From: Ignavibacteriales bacterium
GTDB lineage: Bacteria > Bacteroidota > Ignavibacteria > Ignavibacteriales > SURF-24
DNA length: 36,146 bases
Reading direction: 5' to 3'
Assembly (NCBI GenBank): GCA_003599415.1
Contig: QZKB01000111.1
Span: 1 to 36,146 of the forward strand
Below, piece after piece: positions 1 to 8,361 of this stretch (its first letter is position 1; each line of letters opens with the position of its first letter). The position numbers and the translations under genes were made by a program. The notes beneath the pieces were generated by a model. That model worked only from the letters and a program-made list of their open reading frames with translations, made no database searches and had not been told where the DNA came from.

Positions 1-271
1 GGTAATAATTTTTTAATGCTTCAACATCAATTGGAATTAATGCAGTATCAAAATATGAAGGGGGGCGCCCAATGTTTTCATAAATACTGTGGAGAAATTT
101 AAGGAACCAGCCCGGTGTTTCTTTTGACTGAACTACATTTTCCAGTTCCGATGTCGCAATGTTCCGGTTACCATGAAATAAAATTGCAGATAACTCGTAT
201 CCCTCAGAATCCTGGGCGTACAATATTGCATTCAGTGTTATAAGCAGGAAAAATAATTTTAGTATTTTCAA
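1..271 (-). CDS. BamA/TamA-like outer-membrane protein, N-terminal fragment (POTRA domain)
   Basis: The 3' part lies beyond the left edge; about 90 N-terminal residues are visible. Translation from a TTG at 271 gives a signal peptide (Lys-Ile-Leu-Lys, then a hydrophobic stretch ending ...LYAQ), followed by a segment with a POTRA-like pattern ('AILFHGNRNIATSELENVV': hydrophobic strand, GN, 'I..SEL' helix). POTRA domains occur at the N-terminus of Omp85 proteins (BamA, TamA), which insert or export outer-membrane proteins. The TTG is preferred because a GGAG lies 7 nt upstream and the signal peptide follows at once. It sits 24 nt after the lipoprotein gene and probably shares its transcript. 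The barrel is not visible, so BamA, TamA or a patatin-type Omp85 protein cannot be told apart. The POTRA call rests on pattern only. Confidence 0.6.
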   Translation of the reverse strand, partial: MKILKLFFLLITLNAILYAQDSEGYELSAILFHGNRNIATSELENVVQSKETPGWFLKFLHSIYENIGRPPSYFDTALIPIDVEALKNYY

Positions 272-295
272 TATTATACTCCGGTCTTCAACAGA

Positions 296-982
296 CTATT
301 TTTCCTTGTCCAGGTCAAAGTCTCTGCTTACCACAACAAGATTAGGATAATCTCTCTGGAAATTTTTTGTAAAGAAATCTCTTATTTCGGATCTGTTAAT
401 ATTAGGTGAAAGATAAAGGGATAATGGTTTATCGGGGACTGTAAAAAAGTGAGCATAAAAAACTTCTTTTACATTCAGATCAATAAGGTAAGTAAATATT
501 TCACCACCACCGGAACCAAGAAAATAATCCTGTGAATCATAATAGAAAAGTTCGTAGTTGTAATCTGCAAGTTTTAATCTTTTTAACAGGCTTTCATTTA
601 AAGAGCCTTTTAGCAAAGGAGTTTCAAACACTTTGAGCGGATTACTGTTAACAAACTTTATATAATAAAATATCATTCCCCATTCCTTTTCAGACATAAA
701 TTCCCTGCCGGCAATCAATCCTTTTGAAGAATCATTTTCAAATACTCCGTACTCAATATCTTTAACATCGTCTGCAATTTTTTGTTTTGCATAGTTAAAT
801 AAAATCTGCCTGTCAATCTTATCTGCTGAATCGGCAGAAACTACAAGATTAACCGGGGCTTCCTTTTTCTTTTCACAAGAAAAGAAAGAGAACACTACTG
901 CAAAAATGAATAATAGAACTGTACCTTTTTTAATTAGTGATGACAACTTCAGTTCCTTTTTTAATTGCCGAATATATTTCAT
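296..982 (-). CDS. predicted lipoprotein of unknown function
   Basis: Product of 228 aa from the ATG at 982. A hydrophobic segment (VLLFIFAVVFSFFSC) ends in a Cys followed by EKKK, a lipobox, so the mature protein is probably a membrane-anchored lipoprotein. The rest is a soluble alpha/beta-looking chain with no motif I recognise. Two starts are plausible: ATG 982, with GAGG 6 nt upstream, and an in-frame TTG at 946, with AAGGA 7 nt upstream and a shorter, more typical signal-peptide n-region. Either way the 5' end overlaps the 3' end of the L,D-transpeptidase-like gene (53 or 17 nt), which implies translational coupling. The Omp85-like gene follows, so a cell-envelope role is likely. No function is assigned. 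Confidence 0.75.
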   Translation of the reverse strand: MKYIRQLKKELKLSSLIKKGTVLLFIFAVVFSFFSCEKKKEAPVNLVVSADSADKIDRQILFNYAKQKIADDVKDIEYGVFENDSSKGLIAGREFMSEKEWGMIFYYIKFVNSNPLKVFETPLLKGSLNESLLKRLKLADYNYELFYYDSQDYFLGSGGGEIFTYLIDLNVKEVFYAHFFTVPDKPLSLYLSPNINRSEIRDFFTKNFQRDYPNLVVVSRDFDLDKEK

Positions 983-1553
983 CAATATCCTCGTTACTTA
1001 CTGCTATTGAACCGTTAGTCCAGTTAAAAACAAACGGCAGATTTTTGAAAATAGCATTCAATCTGCCAATACCATGAATTCCAATAATCAGGGTTTCGTC
1101 TTTTACTGTGGGACAATCACCCTGCTCTAAATCATTATACATCTGCTGGTATTCCTTGTTCGAAATTAGTTTGGCTTTCAAAGCTTCAGCCAGATCATTT
1201 TTATTTGGATAGTTCAATCTGAAAAATTTATTATATGTCGAAGAAGTATCAATATCGCAAATAACATATTTACCAACCGGAGTTTTATAATCCTTTGTAA
1301 AAATTTTCGGCGAATTAGAATTCCTGCCAAACACGGCCTTATATGATTTGACTAAGATTGTATCCGAATAAAGATTAAGTTTATAATTCTTCCTATCAAC
1401 CTGAATTTTGACATTTACAAGATATCTCAATCCCTTTGAAACCATCATTTCCGGTAATGAAGGTTCGCTAAGGTTTAATATCATTCCATACAGAATTACA
1501 CCTGCAAAGAAAATAACAATACTTGCAATAAAATATAAAACGTTCTTAAGCAC
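930..1553 (-). CDS. L,D-transpeptidase (YkuD-fold) protein lacking the catalytic cysteine
   Basis: Product of 207 aa starting at GTG. An N-terminal transmembrane helix (about residues 5-25) is followed by a YkuD-type domain: a 'TPVGKY' turn near residue 91, the conserved His-Gly at 160-161 and the end motif NWTNGSIAVSNE at 177-188. Active L,D-transpeptidases have Cys in [ST]xGC[IV]; here that position is Ser182 (codon TCA). Family members normally cross-link peptidoglycan or attach proteins to it, using a Cys acyl-enzyme. With Ser the enzyme may be inactive, regulatory, or use another nucleophile. No strong SD precedes the GTG. The gene overlaps the downstream lipoprotein gene and probably forms an envelope operon with it and the Omp85-like gene. 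Confidence 0.8.
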   Translation of the reverse strand: MLKNVLYFIASIVIFFAGVILYGMILNLSEPSLPEMMVSKGLRYLVNVKIQVDRKNYKLNLYSDTILVKSYKAVFGRNSNSPKIFTKDYKTPVGKYVICDIDTSSTYNKFFRLNYPNKNDLAEALKAKLISNKEYQQMYNDLEQGDCPTVKDETLIIGIHGIGRLNAIFKNLPFVFNWTNGSIAVSNEDIDEIYSAIKKGTEVVITN

Positions 1554-1617
1554 TTTATTATTACAGTTAAGATTTTATTAAGACTGTATTAAAGATATAA
1601 ATTTTCACAATTTTTTA

Positions 1618-1647
1618 ATAGAAAAAAGACGGCATAAGCCGTCTTTT
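1618..1647 (-). terminator. intrinsic terminator downstream of maeB
   Basis: A perfect 10-bp stem (AAAAGACGGC / GCCGTCTTTT, 1624-1647) with a 4-nt loop is followed on the minus strand by a T run. It lies 20 nt past the maeB stop and ahead of the L,D-transpeptidase-like gene. Confidence 0.85.
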
Positions 1648-1667
1648 AACAAAGTTGTAATCTATGG

Positions 1668-3920
1668 TTAGCCTTTATTCTTGGCATCAACCACAGCAAT
1701 GGCAGATAGATTTATGATATCATCTACAGTGGCACCTCTCTGAAGTACATGAATCGATTTTTTCAAACCGACAATTATAGGTCCCACAACTGTTGCACCG
1801 CCAATTCTTGCCATTAATTTATATGCAATATTACCTGAATTAAGATCAGGAAAGACAAGGACATTCACTTTCCCTTTAATCCTGTTAAAAGGAAAATCAT
1901 TCTCAAGTATTTGCTGAACTACTGCAGAATCTGCCTGCATCTCGCCATCGATATTCAGGTCAGGTCTTAAACGGTGAACAATTTCGACTGCTTCTTTTAC
2001 TTTGAGCGATTCAGGGTACACTGCACTTCCAAAGTTGCTGAATGAAAGCATTGCTACTCTTGGTTCAATTTCAAATTCTTTAACAATGTCTGCAGTATTA
2101 ATGGCAATTTCAGCAAGCTGCTCTGCATTTGGATTAATATTAACAGTACAATCCGCAAAGAAATAAACATCTTTCTTTGTGATAACTATATACATACCGG
2201 AAACCACTTTACATCTGTCTTTAAGTCCAATACACTGAAGAGCAGGTCTGATTGTTTCCGGATAAAAAGTTGTTAAACCTCCAATCAGCGAATCAGCGTC
2301 ACCATTTTTAACCATCATTGAACCAAAATAAACAGGTTGCCTTATAAGCTCTTTTGCCAATCTAAGCGACATTCCTTTACGCTGACGGTTCTCATATAAA
2401 TCCTGAGCATACTTATCAATCTTATCAGATTTGGAAATATCTAAAATGGAGAAACTTTCAAGATCATAACCAAATGATTTTATTTTAGCTTTTATTATTT
2501 CTTCATTACCTAAAAGAATGGGGAACGCAATGTTGTCATCGCTTACACTATGGGCTGCTCTTATAATCTTATCTTCCTCACCTTCCGGATAAACAATTTT
2601 TCTTGGGGCCTTCTGAGCTTTATGAACCATAACTCTGATTACTTCTTTTGACACACCAAGTCGTTCCTGAAGTTCTTCCTTGTACGCAGACCAATCATCA
2701 ATATTTATCCTTGCGACACCGGCATCCATAGCAGCTTTAGCTACAGCAGGTGCAACATTCCATAATACTCTTGGATCGAATGGTTTGGGAATTATGTAAT
2801 CTCTTCCAAAAGTAAATTCCTTTCCGCCATATGCATTAATTACAATTTCCGGCACTTTCTCTTTTGCAAGATCTGCAAGAGCTTTAACAGCAGCCATTTT
2901 CATTTCAACGGTAATTGCTTTAGCCCTTACATCCAACGCACCTCTGAAAATAAACGGAAAGCCTAAAACATTATTAACCTGGTTCGGATAATCGCTTCTA
3001 CCAGTAGCCATAATAACGTCACTTCTTGCATCTTTTCCGTCTTCATATGTAATTTCAGGATCAGGATTTGCCATTGCAAATACAATAGGATCTTTGGCCA
3101 TACTTCTAACCATATCCTTTGAAACTACATTCCCTTTAGACAGACCAAGGAATATATCTGCTCCTTTCATAACATCTGCAAGAGTTTTAAGATTGGTTTG
3201 TTTGGCAAACTGCATTTTATATTTGTTAAGATCATTTCTATCCAGACTTAGTACACCTTTTGAATCGCACATCCAGATATTTTCTACTTTTATTCCTGCT
3301 TTAAGATAAAGGTTAGCACAAGCAATGGCAGAAGCTCCGGCGCCATTTATAACAACTTTAACTTCATCAAGCTTTTTACCTACAATCTGGGTTGCGTTTA
3401 ATATACCTGCACAAGAGATAATTGCAGTACCATGCTGATCATCATGAAATACAGGAATGTTCATCGTCTTTATTAGTTCTTCTTCTATTTCAAAACACTC
3501 CGGGGCTTTAATATCTTCAAGATTAATTCCGCCGAAAGTCGGTTCAAGCAATTGAACCGCACGGATTACTTCCTTAGGATCGTGCGTATTAAGTTCGATA
3601 TCAAACACATCGATATCGGCAAATCTTTTAAACAAAACTCCTTTCCCCTCCATAACCGGTTTACCGGCGTGTGCACCTATGTCACCTAAACCAAGTACAG
3701 CAGTACCATTGGAAACCACAGCAACAAGATTTCCTTTGGCAGTGTACTTGTAAACGTCATCATCATTCTTATGTATTTCCCTGCAGGGTTCAGCTACACC
3801 AGGTGTATAAGCAAGTGAGAGATCCCGCGAAGTTACACAAGGTTTGGTTGGAATAACCTCAATTTTACCACGCCTGCCCAGGCTATGGTATTCGAGCGCA
3901 TCTTCAACTCTAATTTTCAT
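1668..3920 (-). CDS. maeB: NADP-dependent malic enzyme with C-terminal phosphotransacetylase-like domain
   Basis: Product of 750 aa, the usual length for MaeB. Residues 1-430 are the malic enzyme: [12 protein letters not shown] (catalytic Tyr38), [18 protein letters not shown] (Lys93), [13 protein letters not shown] with metal ligands Glu135/Asp136, [10 protein letters not shown], and a Rossmann NAD(P) site '[12 protein letters not shown]'. From about residue 430 ([15 protein letters not shown]) to the end is a phosphate acetyltransferase-like domain, which in this family is thought to sense acetyl-CoA rather than catalyse. It converts malate to pyruvate and CO2 with NADP(+) in the cytosol, feeding NADPH and pyruvate pools. 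The ATG has AAGGA about 8 nt upstream. It appears to be a single-gene unit between two terminators. Confidence 0.96.
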   Translation of the reverse strand: MKIRVEDALEYHSLGRRGKIEVIPTKPCVTSRDLSLAYTPGVAEPCREIHKNDDDVYKYTAKGNLVAVVSNGTAVLGLGDIGAHAGKPVMEGKGVLFKRFADIDVFDIELNTHDPKEVIRAVQLLEPTFGGINLEDIKAPECFEIEEELIKTMNIPVFHDDQHGTAIISCAGILNATQIVGKKLDEVKVVINGAGASAIACANLYLKAGIKVENIWMCDSKGVLSLDRNDLNKYKMQFAKQTNLKTLADVMKGADIFLGLSKGNVVSKDMVRSMAKDPIVFAMANPDPEITYEDGKDARSDVIMATGRSDYPNQVNNVLGFPFIFRGALDVRAKAITVEMKMAAVKALADLAKEKVPEIVINAYGGKEFTFGRDYIIPKPFDPRVLWNVAPAVAKAAMDAGVARINIDDWSAYKEELQERLGVSKEVIRVMVHKAQKAPRKIVYPEGEEDKIIRAAHSVSDDNIAFPILLGNEEIIKAKIKSFGYDLESFSILDISKSDKIDKYAQDLYENRQRKGMSLRLAKELIRQPVYFGSMMVKNGDADSLIGGLTTFYPETIRPALQCIGLKDRCKVVSGMYIVITKKDVYFFADCTVNINPNAEQLAEIAINTADIVKEFEIEPRVAMLSFSNFGSAVYPESLKVKEAVEIVHRLRPDLNIDGEMQADSAVVQQILENDFPFNRIKGKVNVLVFPDLNSGNIAYKLMARIGGATVVGPIIVGLKKSIHVLQRGATVDDIINLSAIAVVDAKNKG

Positions 3921-4084
3921 TTTGAATTCCTTATGATGTTTTTATTAGACGGCTAATCCGATGGAAGGAAAATAAGATAGTTTTATTTAAAGTTAAATAG
4001 CAATCTTCAAGATTTATTATCAAAATGGTCAAACAGAAGAAAATGCTGGTTTGTATTTATTAAAAGGATATAAACCGGATGTAA

Positions 4085-4122
4085 GAAAAAAAAATGCGGG
4101 CGATATTGTAACCGTCCGCATT
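4085..4122 (-). terminator. intrinsic terminator downstream of frr
   Basis: A 9-bp stem with one G-U pair (ATGCGGACG / CGCCCGCAT on the minus strand, 4093-4120) and a 10-nt loop is followed by a long T run. It lies about 25 nt beyond the frr stop. The stretch up to maeB (3921-4084) holds no gene that I can see. Confidence 0.8.
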
Positions 4123-4145
4123 ATAAATTTTTTATTAAAAGAAAT

Positions 4146-4700
4146 TTATACTTCCATGATTTCTTTTTCTTTATGCTTAATGTGTTCATCAATCATTGTG
4201 ATGTGTTCATCTGTTAGTTTTTGTGTTTCCTTTTCAAGATTTTTTAATTCATCTTCAGAAACCTTTTTTTCCTTTTCCTGCTTTTTCAAATGTTCATTTG
4301 CATCTCTTCTTATATTACGAATTGCGACTTTAGCATCTTCACCAAGTTTCTTAACTATTTTAACCATTTCCTTTCTTCTTTCTTCTGTAAGAGGCGGAAT
4401 AGGAATTTTTAAATTTGTACCGTCACTAATCGGGTTTAAACCAAGGTCTGCAGTAAGTATAGCTTTTTCAATAACCGGTACCATTGTTTTATCCCAGGGA
4501 GTAATTGCAAGTGTATGGACATCTAAAACAGAAACGTTTCCTACCTGTTTAAGCGGAGAAGGTGTTCCGTAAAAATCAACACGAATGCTATCTAATAAAG
4601 CAGTTGTAGCTTTCCCGGTTCGTATAGTTGCAATCTCAGTCCTGAAAGATTCAACCGACTTATCCATTCTTTGTTTTGCGTCTTTTACTGATGGATTCAT
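4146..4700 (-). CDS. frr: ribosome recycling factor
   Basis: Product of 184 aa, the standard length. Family landmarks: 'RTGKATTALLDSIRVDFYGTPSPLKQVGNVSV' near residues 27-58, 'ITPWDKTMVPVIEKAI' near 66-81, 'LTEERRKEMVKIVKKLGEDAKVAIRNIRRDAN' in the long-helix domain, and a charged C-terminal helical tail. With EF-G it splits post-termination ribosomes. The ATG has GAGGG 4 nt upstream. It lies 16 nt after pyrH, the same pyrH-frr pair seen in many bacteria, and is ended by its own terminator. Confidence 0.97.
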   Translation of the reverse strand: MNPSVKDAKQRMDKSVESFRTEIATIRTGKATTALLDSIRVDFYGTPSPLKQVGNVSVLDVHTLAITPWDKTMVPVIEKAILTADLGLNPISDGTNLKIPIPPLTEERRKEMVKIVKKLGEDAKVAIRNIRRDANEHLKKQEKEKKVSEDELKNLEKETQKLTDEHITMIDEHIKHKEKEIMEV

Positions 4701-4716
4701 ATAACCCTCTGAAAAT

Positions 4717-5457
4717 TTAATTTGTTGTTTCTTTAATCAAAATATTGCTGACAGTTGTACCTATCTGTTCACCGTTAACAAGATTTAGTAAATTGTTCGG
4801 TGTGTTCATATTAAACACAACAATTGGTAAATCATTTTCCTGGCAAAGACTTATTGCAGTAAGGTCCATTACACCCAATCTTTTCTTCAATACATCGAGG
4901 TATGAAATTTCCGAAAACTTAAATGCATCCGGATTCTTTTCGGGATCAGAATCATAAACACCATCCACTCTTGTTCCTTTCAGAATTGCCTGTGCTTCTA
5001 TTTCAACAGCTCGCAAAGCTGCTGCTGTATCGGTACTAAAATACGGATGACCGGTACCGGCGCCAAAAATTACAACTCTTCCTTTTTCAAGGTGTCTTAT
5101 AGCCCGTCGTCTTATATAAGGCTCGGCAATTTCTTCCATATGAATAGCAACCATTAACCTTGTATAAATTCCGCTGTGCTCTAATGCATTCTGCAGAGCA
5201 AGTGAATTAATAACAGTGGCAAGCATTCCCATCTGGTCGCCTGTAACACGGTCAATTCCCTGGTCGCCTGCGTTTAATCCTCTATAGATATTACCGCCAC
5301 CGATAACAATGCCAACCTGAACTCCGGCATCGTGAATTTTCTTAATTTCAGTAGCAAAAAAAGTAAGGACATCAGGATCGATACCGTGACCTTTTTTTCC
5401 CATTAAGGATTCACCGCTAAGTTTCAGGAGTATGCGTTTGTACTTAATTTTTGTCAT
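4717..5457 (-). CDS. pyrH: UMP kinase
   Basis: Product of 246 aa of the amino-acid-kinase fold: '[12 protein letters not shown]' (residues 9-20), '[13 protein letters not shown]' in the nucleotide/UMP site, '[20 protein letters not shown]', '[17 protein letters not shown]', and '[13 protein letters not shown]'. It phosphorylates UMP to UDP with ATP in pyrimidine nucleotide synthesis. No clear SD precedes the ATG, although the start residues match the family. The upstream tsf terminator lies within the 55-nt gap, so pyrH-frr must be expressed by readthrough or from a promoter inside tsf. Confidence 0.97.
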   Translation of the reverse strand: MTKIKYKRILLKLSGESLMGKKGHGIDPDVLTFFATEIKKIHDAGVQVGIVIGGGNIYRGLNAGDQGIDRVTGDQMGMLATVINSLALQNALEHSGIYTRLMVAIHMEEIAEPYIRRRAIRHLEKGRVVIFGAGTGHPYFSTDTAAALRAVEIEAQAILKGTRVDGVYDSDPEKNPDAFKFSEISYLDVLKKRLGVMDLTAISLCQENDLPIVVFNMNTPNNLLNLVNGEQIGTTVSNILIKETTN

Positions 5458-5469
5458 TTTTTTACTTTC

Positions 5470-5510
5470 AAATTAATAAAAAAAAAGGTCTTATTAAAAG
5501 ACCTTTTTCA
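5470..5510 (-). terminator. intrinsic terminator between tsf and pyrH
   Basis: A perfect 11-bp stem (AAAAAGGTCTT / AAGACCTTTTT, 5482-5508) with a 5-nt loop is followed on the minus strand by nine T. It starts just after the tsf stop and separates rpsB-tsf from pyrH-frr. Confidence 0.85.
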
Positions 5511-5512
5511 AT

Positions 5513-6382
5513 TTATTTTTTTTCATCACTAAGATGGAATCTGTGGAAAAGAACAAGTTTGGATTCTACAGAATATTTCTTGTTATATTCCTTAAAAAGA
5601 TCGCCGATTGTTTTGGCATTGTCTTTAACAAACGCCTGTTCAAACAAGCAGTTTTCCTGGTAGTATTTATTTAACTTACCAAGCGCAATCTTCTCTAAAA
5701 TCTGTTCGGGTTTTCCTTCTTTTCTTGCAAGCTCTTTATAAATATCGAGTTCTTTTTCAATAAGAGTTTTATCAACCTCTTCACGGTAAACACAAATCGG
5801 TTTCATTGCGGCAACCTGCATTGCAACATCTTTTCCAATAGTAAAAATCTCATCAACGTTGCCTGCGCCAACATTATCAATTTTAATAAGAACACCTAAT
5901 TTTGAACCGTGATGAACGTAATCAACTAAAATACCTGTTTCAGATTTTTCAATAATAAATCTTGAAACTGTAATTTTTTCGCCGATCTTTCCTAATAAGC
6001 TATCAAGTTCGTTAGAAAGAACTTTTCCATCCTGGGTTAAAGTAAGAAGTTCCTCAACTGTCTTTGGAGCTTGTGCAACAATAGCATCTAAAACTAATTT
6101 GGAGAAGCTAATAAAATCATCACTCTTTGCAACAAAATCAGTTTCGCAGTTAACTTCAACCATATAAGCAGTTTTTTTATCATCTGATATCTGTGTAAGA
6201 ATAAGACCTTCATTTGTTGTTCTTTCTGCTCTTTTAGCAGCAACAGTAGCACCCTTCTTTCTTAAAATATCAATTGCTTTATCAAAGTCACCATCGGATT
6301 CTGTAAGAGCTTTCTTACAGTCCATCATACCGGCGCCGGTTTTCTCTCTTAATAATTTTACTTGATCTGCACTAATCGCCAT
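5513..6382 (-). CDS. tsf: elongation factor Ts
   Basis: Product of 289 aa. The N-terminal UBA-like module 'VKLLREKTGAGMMDCKKAL' (residues 8-26) and the EF-Tu contact motif 'CETDFVAKSDDF' near residue 80 are diagnostic. The C-terminal half holds the second subdomain ('VAMQVAAMKPICVYREEV', 'ARKEGKPEQILEKIALGKLNKYYQENCLFEQAFVKD'). It recycles GDP on EF-Tu. The start has AGGA about 8 nt upstream. It follows rpsB by 15 nt, the near-universal rpsB-tsf operon, and is ended by a strong terminator. Confidence 0.97.
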   Translation of the reverse strand: MAISADQVKLLREKTGAGMMDCKKALTESDGDFDKAIDILRKKGATVAAKRAERTTNEGLILTQISDDKKTAYMVEVNCETDFVAKSDDFISFSKLVLDAIVAQAPKTVEELLTLTQDGKVLSNELDSLLGKIGEKITVSRFIIEKSETGILVDYVHHGSKLGVLIKIDNVGAGNVDEIFTIGKDVAMQVAAMKPICVYREEVDKTLIEKELDIYKELARKEGKPEQILEKIALGKLNKYYQENCLFEQAFVKDNAKTIGDLFKEYNKKYSVESKLVLFHRFHLSDEKK

Positions 6383-6397
6383 TTTAATTTCCTACTT

Positions 6398-7276
6398 TTA
6401 TTCTGATTTATCTTTCTGTTCACTTTCGGTTTGTTTGTTTTCAACCGGTTTATTTTCAACTTCTTTCTGCTGTCCTCTTTCTCTTCTGTGAGGCTTGCTT
6501 TCTTTTACTTCCTTAGGCTGTAGCTTTTCTTCTTCTTCTCTTTCTTTTCTTACTCTTTCTTTTTCAGCAGCTTCCTGTGCTCTTAATTCTTTTGCTCTTG
6601 CTAAACCATCCGTAACCGCATCTGACATAACTTTGGTTATGATCTCGATTGTTTTAACTGCGTCATCATTTGCAGGGATTAAGTAATCGACAATATCAGG
6701 ATCACAGTTTGTATCAACTATAGCAAAAACAGGAACGTTCAATCTTTTGGCTTCTGCAACGGCAATTGCTTCTTTCTTAATATCTACAATGAACAACGCA
6801 CCGGGCAATTTATTCATTGTTTCAACGCCGTCAAGAACTTTTCTTAGTTTATCTTTCTCTCTTGTAAGGAAGAGTCGTTCTTTCTTAGTTATCTTTTCGA
6901 AAGTACCATCGCTTTCCATTTTTTCAATGTTGGTTAAGCGTTTAATACTTTTTCTGATAGTGGAGAAGTTAGTAAGCATTCCACCGAGCCATCTTTCACT
7001 AACCCAGTTCTGCTCACATTTTTTTGCTTCAGATGCAATAATGTCTTTAGCTTGTTTTTTCGTACCAACAAACATCACTTTTTTGCCTTCAGCAACAACA
7101 TCGCTTAATTTTTGTGCAGCATCAGCTAAAAGTGTTTTTGTTTTTTTCAAATCAATTATATGAATCCCGTTCTTTTCCATAAAAATATATGGCTTCATTT
7201 TAGGATTCCAGCGGCGTGTTAGATGTCCAAAGTGGGCGCCGGCTTCAATTAAGTCGGTTACATCGATTTTTTTCAT
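6398..7276 (-). CDS. rpsB: 30S ribosomal protein S2 with charged C-terminal extension
   Basis: Product of 292 aa from the ATG at 7276, which has AAGGA 5 nt upstream; a longer reading from 7303 only adds residues atypical of the family. Landmarks: '[24 protein letters not shown]', '[20 protein letters not shown]', '[12 protein letters not shown]', '[20 protein letters not shown]' and '[11 protein letters not shown]'. The last ~60 residues form a Lys/Glu/Arg-rich tail with a 'KPVENKQTE' stretch and no fold signal. S2 tails in Bacteroidota/Chlorobi are often longer than the ~240-aa E. coli protein. It is the first gene of the rpsB-tsf operon, with a hairpin just ahead of its SD. Confidence 0.96.
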   Translation of the reverse strand: MKKIDVTDLIEAGAHFGHLTRRWNPKMKPYIFMEKNGIHIIDLKKTKTLLADAAQKLSDVVAEGKKVMFVGTKKQAKDIIASEAKKCEQNWVSERWLGGMLTNFSTIRKSIKRLTNIEKMESDGTFEKITKKERLFLTREKDKLRKVLDGVETMNKLPGALFIVDIKKEAIAVAEAKRLNVPVFAIVDTNCDPDIVDYLIPANDDAVKTIEIITKVMSDAVTDGLARAKELRAQEAAEKERVRKEREEEEKLQPKEVKESKPHRRERGQQKEVENKPVENKQTESEQKDKSE

Positions 7277-7294
7277 GTTTTCCTTCCTGTTTTT

Positions 7295-7314
7295 CCTGCC
7301 CATTTACGGGCAGG
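7295..7314 (-). promoter_or_regulatory. hairpin in the rpsB leader, next to the SD
   Basis: A perfect 7-bp G+C-rich stem (CCTGCCC / GGGCAGG) with a 6-nt loop lies 18 nt upstream of the rpsB start codon. No T run follows on either strand, so it is not an intrinsic terminator. S2 autoregulates rpsB through its leader in E. coli; a similar role here is inferred from position only. Confidence 0.35.
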
Positions 7315-7405
7315 CTTCTACCTTTTTCAACTTTACCTAAATCCGCATTAAGCGTGACACAGTCGGTAAATCCAAAAGTATGAATGATTAAATAATTTAT
7401 TAAGA

Positions 7406-7792
7406 TTATCTCTTAGAGAATTGAAATCTCTTTCTTGCTTTCGGTCTTCCGTATTTTTTACGTTCAACCATTCTTGGATCTCTTGTTAAGTATCCTTCAA
7501 CTTTTAGTGCAGATCTGAATTCAGGATTTACACCTTCAAGCGCTCTTGCAACACCAAGCCTGATTGCCTGTGACTGACCTGTTGTACCACCACCATTTAC
7601 ATTAACAATTACATCAAACTTACCTAACATATCTGTTGATTTTAACGGAGATACTATATCATCTCTGTGAATCTGAAGCGGGAATGCATTTTCAAATTCT
7701 CTATCGTTAACGGTAATTTTACCGTTTCCATTTCTAAGTATTACTCTTGCAACAGATCTTTTTCTTCTACCGACATAAATTTTATCTATCAT
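7406..7792 (-). CDS. rpsI: 30S ribosomal protein S9
   Basis: Product of 128 aa from the ATG at 7792, which has GGAG 6 nt upstream; a TTG one codon earlier is less likely. Family landmarks: '[10 protein letters not shown]' near the start, '[22 protein letters not shown]' in the middle, '[27 protein letters not shown]' at the end. The basic tail reaches the P-site tRNA in known ribosomes. It lies 11 nt after rplM, the conserved L13-S9 operon. Confidence 0.97.
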   Translation of the reverse strand: MIDKIYVGRRKRSVARVILRNGNGKITVNDREFENAFPLQIHRDDIVSPLKSTDMLGKFDVIVNVNGGGTTGQSQAIRLGVARALEGVNPEFRSALKVEGYLTRDPRMVERKKYGRPKARKRFQFSKR

Positions 7793-7803
7793 CAATTACT
7801 CCA

Positions 7804-8229
7804 TTATAAACTAATTGGTTCTGGTTTCTGAGCCTGATGCGGATGACTTTCACCGGCATATACTTTTAATTTTTTAATCAGGTGCTTTCCCAATCTTGTT
7901 TTCGGAAGCATTCCTTTAACAGCAGTCTCAATAACTACGGTAGGATTTTTCTCAATCAACTCAGAGAAACTTCTAACTTTAGCGCCACCAGGGTAACCTG
8001 AATAGTGGAAATAAGTTTTCTGAGATTCGCGTTTTCCTGTCAATCTTATCTTTTCTGCGTTAAGCACGATAACAAAATCACCTGTATCCGTATTAGGAGT
8101 AAAAATCGGTTTTTGTTTACCGCGGATAATGCTTGCGACTTTAGCTGCCAATCTACCTAAAACTTGGTCCTTTGCATCTACTATATACCAATTTTTAGCA
8201 GCATCTTCTGTCCGTATAAATCTGGTCAT
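7804..8229 (-). CDS. rplM: 50S ribosomal protein L13
   Basis: Product of 141 aa, close to the family norm, from the ATG at 8229 (AGGA 5 nt upstream). Landmarks: 'KNWYIVDAKDQVLGRLAAKVASIIRGKQKP', 'VIVLNAEKIRLTGKR', 'YFHYSGYPGG', 'VKGMLPKTRLGK' and 'KLKVYAGESHPHQAQKPE'. An in-frame GTG at 8244 is a serious alternative start because GGAGG lies 8 nt upstream; it would add five residues. A further extension to 8277 is unlikely since that would begin almost at the predicted transcription start. First gene of the rplM-rpsI operon. Confidence 0.96.
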   Translation of the reverse strand: MTRFIRTEDAAKNWYIVDAKDQVLGRLAAKVASIIRGKQKPIFTPNTDTGDFVIVLNAEKIRLTGKRESQKTYFHYSGYPGGAKVRSFSELIEKNPTVVIETAVKGMLPKTRLGKHLIKKLKVYAGESHPHQAQKPEPISL

Positions 8230-8252
8230 TTTTTCCTGTTTCACAAAAAAAT

Positions 8253-8274
8253 CCTCCAAGAATATATAATTCTT
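8253..8274 (-). promoter_or_regulatory. rplM leader hairpin adjoining a GGAGG ribosome binding site
   Basis: A 6-bp A+T-rich stem (AAGAAT / ATTCTT, 8258-8274, loop 5 nt) abuts a GGAGG (8253-8257) that precedes the in-frame GTG at 8244. The layout would allow access to the SD to be controlled, but the stem is weak and may be chance. Confidence 0.3.
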
Positions 8275-8290
8275 CAAAAAAAAGTTTTTA

Positions 8291-8319
8291 AACTTAATGC
8301 TGAAAGGTCAGAAAGTCAA
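8291..8319 (-). promoter_or_regulatory. sigma70-type promoter for rplM-rpsI
   Basis: On the minus strand, TTGACT (8314-8319) and TAAGTT (8291-8296) are separated by exactly 17 nt, a good match to -35/-10 boxes. The predicted start of transcription would be near 8284, about 55 nt ahead of the L13 start codon. Confidence 0.5.
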
Positions 8320-8361
8320 GAATTTTAATTGGTTAATAAAGTTTTTGATTTTTTTATGTTA

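Noticed and set aside
1624..1647. maeB hairpin as a transposon end or regulatory repeat
   Set aside because: A single copy followed by a T run on the transcribed strand directly after a stop codon is simply an intrinsic terminator.
3094..3309. Plus-strand open frame of 71 codons within maeB
   Set aside because: Antisense shadow of a strongly recognisable enzyme gene; composition follows the maeB codons and there is no SD.
4051..4572. Plus-strand open frame of 173 codons across frr
   Set aside because: Reads through the frr terminator and antisense to a conserved gene; the Ser/Phe-rich product is typical of a reverse-strand shadow.
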